DNA of 13,607 bases from an uncultured Clostridia bacterium (GTDB taxonomy: Bacteria; Bacillota; Clostridia; Christensenellales; Borkfalkiaceae): assembly GCA_947629875.1 (NCBI GenBank), contig CANRFK010000027.1, forward strand, positions 1 to 13,607, read 5' to 3'. Each line of letters begins with the position of its first letter. Within the stretch, counting starts at the first letter, position 1. Positions 12,473 to 13,607 of the stretch are shown in pieces. The notes below the pieces were generated by a model, which was given only the letters and a program-made list of their open reading frames with translations, made no database searches and was not told where the DNA came from. The translations under genes were made by a program, and so were the position numbers.

Positions 12473-13372
12473 TTACACCGCCTTTCCGCTCATGAGGGAA
12501 ACGTAGTATTCTTCCAGCCCGATTTTATGCTTTTTGAGTTCGCTCGGCACAAAGCCGTTTTGCAGAAGAAAGGCGGAGAGCCGCGCCGTGTCGCCGATGT
12601 CATAGACGCGCAATTCGCCGTCCTCGAACTTCACATTGCACCCGCCGTGCCGCAAAAGGTCTGCCGCGGCTCGGTCGTCCCTTGTTTTCAGCGAGACATA
12701 CACCTGCGAGCGGCTGTCCATCTCGGATGCCGCAATCTCCTTTATCATCTTCCCTTGGCGGATAATGCCATAATGGGTGGCGATTTTTTCAAGTTCGCCC
12801 AAGATGTGCGAAGAGATGAGCACGGTGCAGCCGTAGTTTTTGGTGATATCCACGAGGATCTCGCGCATGAGGCGCATCCCGTCGGTATCCAGCCCGTTGA
12901 TGGGCTCATCCAAAATGAGAAGGGCGGGGTCGCCGAGGAGCGCCATCGCAATGCCGATGCGCTGTTTCATGCCGAGCGAGCACTTCTTGAAGGTGAGCCG
13001 CGCGTTGTCCTCCATGCGGACGATTTTAAGTACCCGTTGAATTTCTCCCGCGCGGTCTTTGAGCCCCAGGTTGATGGCTTGCATCATGAGGTTGCTGTAC
13101 ACGCTCGACGAGGGGAAGCACCCCGCATTTTCAATGAGCGCGCCCACTTTCGCCCGCACGCCCGCGTCGGTGTAGGGTCTGCCGAACAAAGTGATCCTGC
13201 CCTTATCGGGAACGAGATGTCCGCAGATACACTTTTCGGTCGTCGATTTGCCGCTCCCGTTCTCGCCGATGAAGCCGTAAATGGCGCCCTGCGGCACCGT
13301 CATGTTGAGCCCGTCGAGGGCGTACATGCCGCGGAAACTCTTGGTCAAATTTCTGATTTCGATTGCGTTCAT
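12473..13372 (-). CDS. ABC transporter ATPase, BcrA/LanF-like (pair 1)
   Basis: This 299-residue protein is the first gene of the operon. Walker A is GENGSGKST at 36-44; the Q-loop position reads LIENAGCFP with Glu81; the signature is CSLGMKQR at 131-138; Walker B is LLILDEP with Asp155 and Glu156; the D-loop is NGLD; the switch His is His189. A C-terminal extension from about residue 215 ends with LEEYYVSLMSGK, matching LEEYYIDLMREER in the paralogue. I chose the ATG at 13372 because AAGGAGG lies just upstream and because the in-frame ATG at 13399 sits within the predicted -10 element. The family exports or expels peptide antibiotics such as bacitracin and lantibiotics in known cases; that role is inferred here. 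No two-component system or peptide gene is visible beside it. Confidence 0.95.
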   Translation of the reverse strand: MNAIEIRNLTKSFRGMYALDGLNMTVPQGAIYGFIGENGSGKSTTEKCICGHLVPDKGRITLFGRPYTDAGVRAKVGALIENAGCFPSSSVYSNLMMQAINLGLKDRAGEIQRVLKIVRMEDNARLTFKKCSLGMKQRIGIAMALLGDPALLILDEPINGLDTDGMRLMREILVDITKNYGCTVLISSHILGELEKIATHYGIIRQGKMIKEIAASEMDSRSQVYVSLKTRDDRAAADLLRHGGCNVKFEDGELRVYDIGDTARLSAFLLQNGFVPSELKKHKIGLEEYYVSLMSGKAV

Positions 13373-13398
13373 AGCCGCCTCCTTATTTTGATACTTCA

Positions 13399-13404
13399 AT
13401 TATA
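13399..13404 (-). promoter_or_regulatory. Probable -10 element of the ABC operon
   Basis: A perfect TATAAT on the minus strand, preceded by TTT, lies 26 bp upstream of the preferred ATG. The -35 region at the right distance (tggtgt) is poor, so the promoter may need an activator or may be weak. The flanking 13405-13464 is AT-rich and holds no other clear signal. Confidence 0.6.
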
Positions 13405-13464
13405 AAACCTTCGAGGGAGAAACACCACAACATAAATCCCAAAAAGTGTCGGTTTCAGAAAAAT

Positions 13465-13607
13465 TTAAGAATGATCCTTCCCGTCGGATGTTGTTTTGTG
13501 TTTCGGAATTACCTTTATCACGAACAGCATCACATAAAATATCAGCGCACCGGCTACGGCGATCATCATATCGGTAATGGTATCGGTGAGCGGGGAAATG
13601 CCCTGCG
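13465..13607 (-). CDS. Membrane protein, C-terminal fragment
   Basis: The frame enters from the right edge of the window and gives about 47 residues ending in TAA at 13467-13465. It reads GISPLTDTITDMMIAVAGAL, then IFYVMLFVIKVIPKH and a hydrophilic end (KTTSDGKDHS). One membrane helix with a preceding Asp-Thr-x-x-Asp motif resembles the last helix of VanZ- or YjdF-type membrane proteins (pattern DTxxDLxANxxGAL), but the fragment is too short to assign. No terminator hairpin is evident between its stop and the ABC operon, so transcripts may read through. Confidence 0.6.
   Translation of the reverse strand, partial: QGISPLTDTITDMMIAVAGALIFYVMLFVIKVIPKHKTTSDGKDHS

Noticed and set aside
13373..13399. 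Upstream ATG start for the first ABC ATPase
   Set aside because: That ATG overlaps the predicted -10 element, while the ATG at 13372 has an AAGGAGG site just before it and matches the paralogue start.

Overview
The window looks like chromosomal DNA from a Gram-positive gut bacterium, most likely a fairly high-GC member of the Clostridia (Bacillota). The evidence is the EcfT-TruA junction at the left edge (typical of the Firmicutes ecfA1-ecfA2-ecfT-truA block), near-consensus sigma-A promoters, strong AGGAGG-type ribosome binding sites, a Gram-positive-style lipoprotein, BcrA-like ABC ATPases and a bile salt hydrolase. A Christensenellales-like relative is a guess from overall feel only.

Layout. 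1-1871 (+): the 3' end of ecfT, then truA and a polytopic membrane protein with a Gln/Pro-rich tail, tightly packed and closed by a terminator. 1915-4693 (+): a near-perfect extended -10 promoter, a leader hairpin, then mnmE, a LysR regulator and a small orphan gene in one apparent operon, ending in a terminator that also serves the convergent gene. 4718-8312 (-): a bile salt hydrolase of the choloylglycine hydrolase family, and upstream of it a large M6-type zinc metalloprotease lipoprotein with two tandem 80-residue Ig-like repeats. 8321-8772 (-): a small orphan gene with its own consensus promoter and terminator. 8773-9192: a gene-free mosaic of short repeats, some matching the 3' half of the neighbouring tRNA, ending in a perfect 30-bp inverted repeat whose right arm is the 3' end of tRNA-Ser(CGA). 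9177-9266 (-): that tRNA. 9399-9905 (+): a PaaI-type hotdog thioesterase, divergent from the tRNA. 9956-13404 (-): a four-gene ABC operon made of two homologous ATPase-permease pairs. 13465-13607 (-): the C-terminus of an unidentified membrane protein.

How the genes fit together. TruA and MnmE are tRNA-modification housekeeping genes. The bile salt hydrolase and the surface-anchored metalloprotease point to life in an animal gut, acting on conjugated bile acids and on host or dietary protein. The tandem ABC pairs resemble BcrAB/LanFEG-type exporters that protect against membrane-active peptides, but no dedicated sensor or peptide gene is visible. The least explained part is the tRNA-Ser-flanking repeat tract at 8779-9192.
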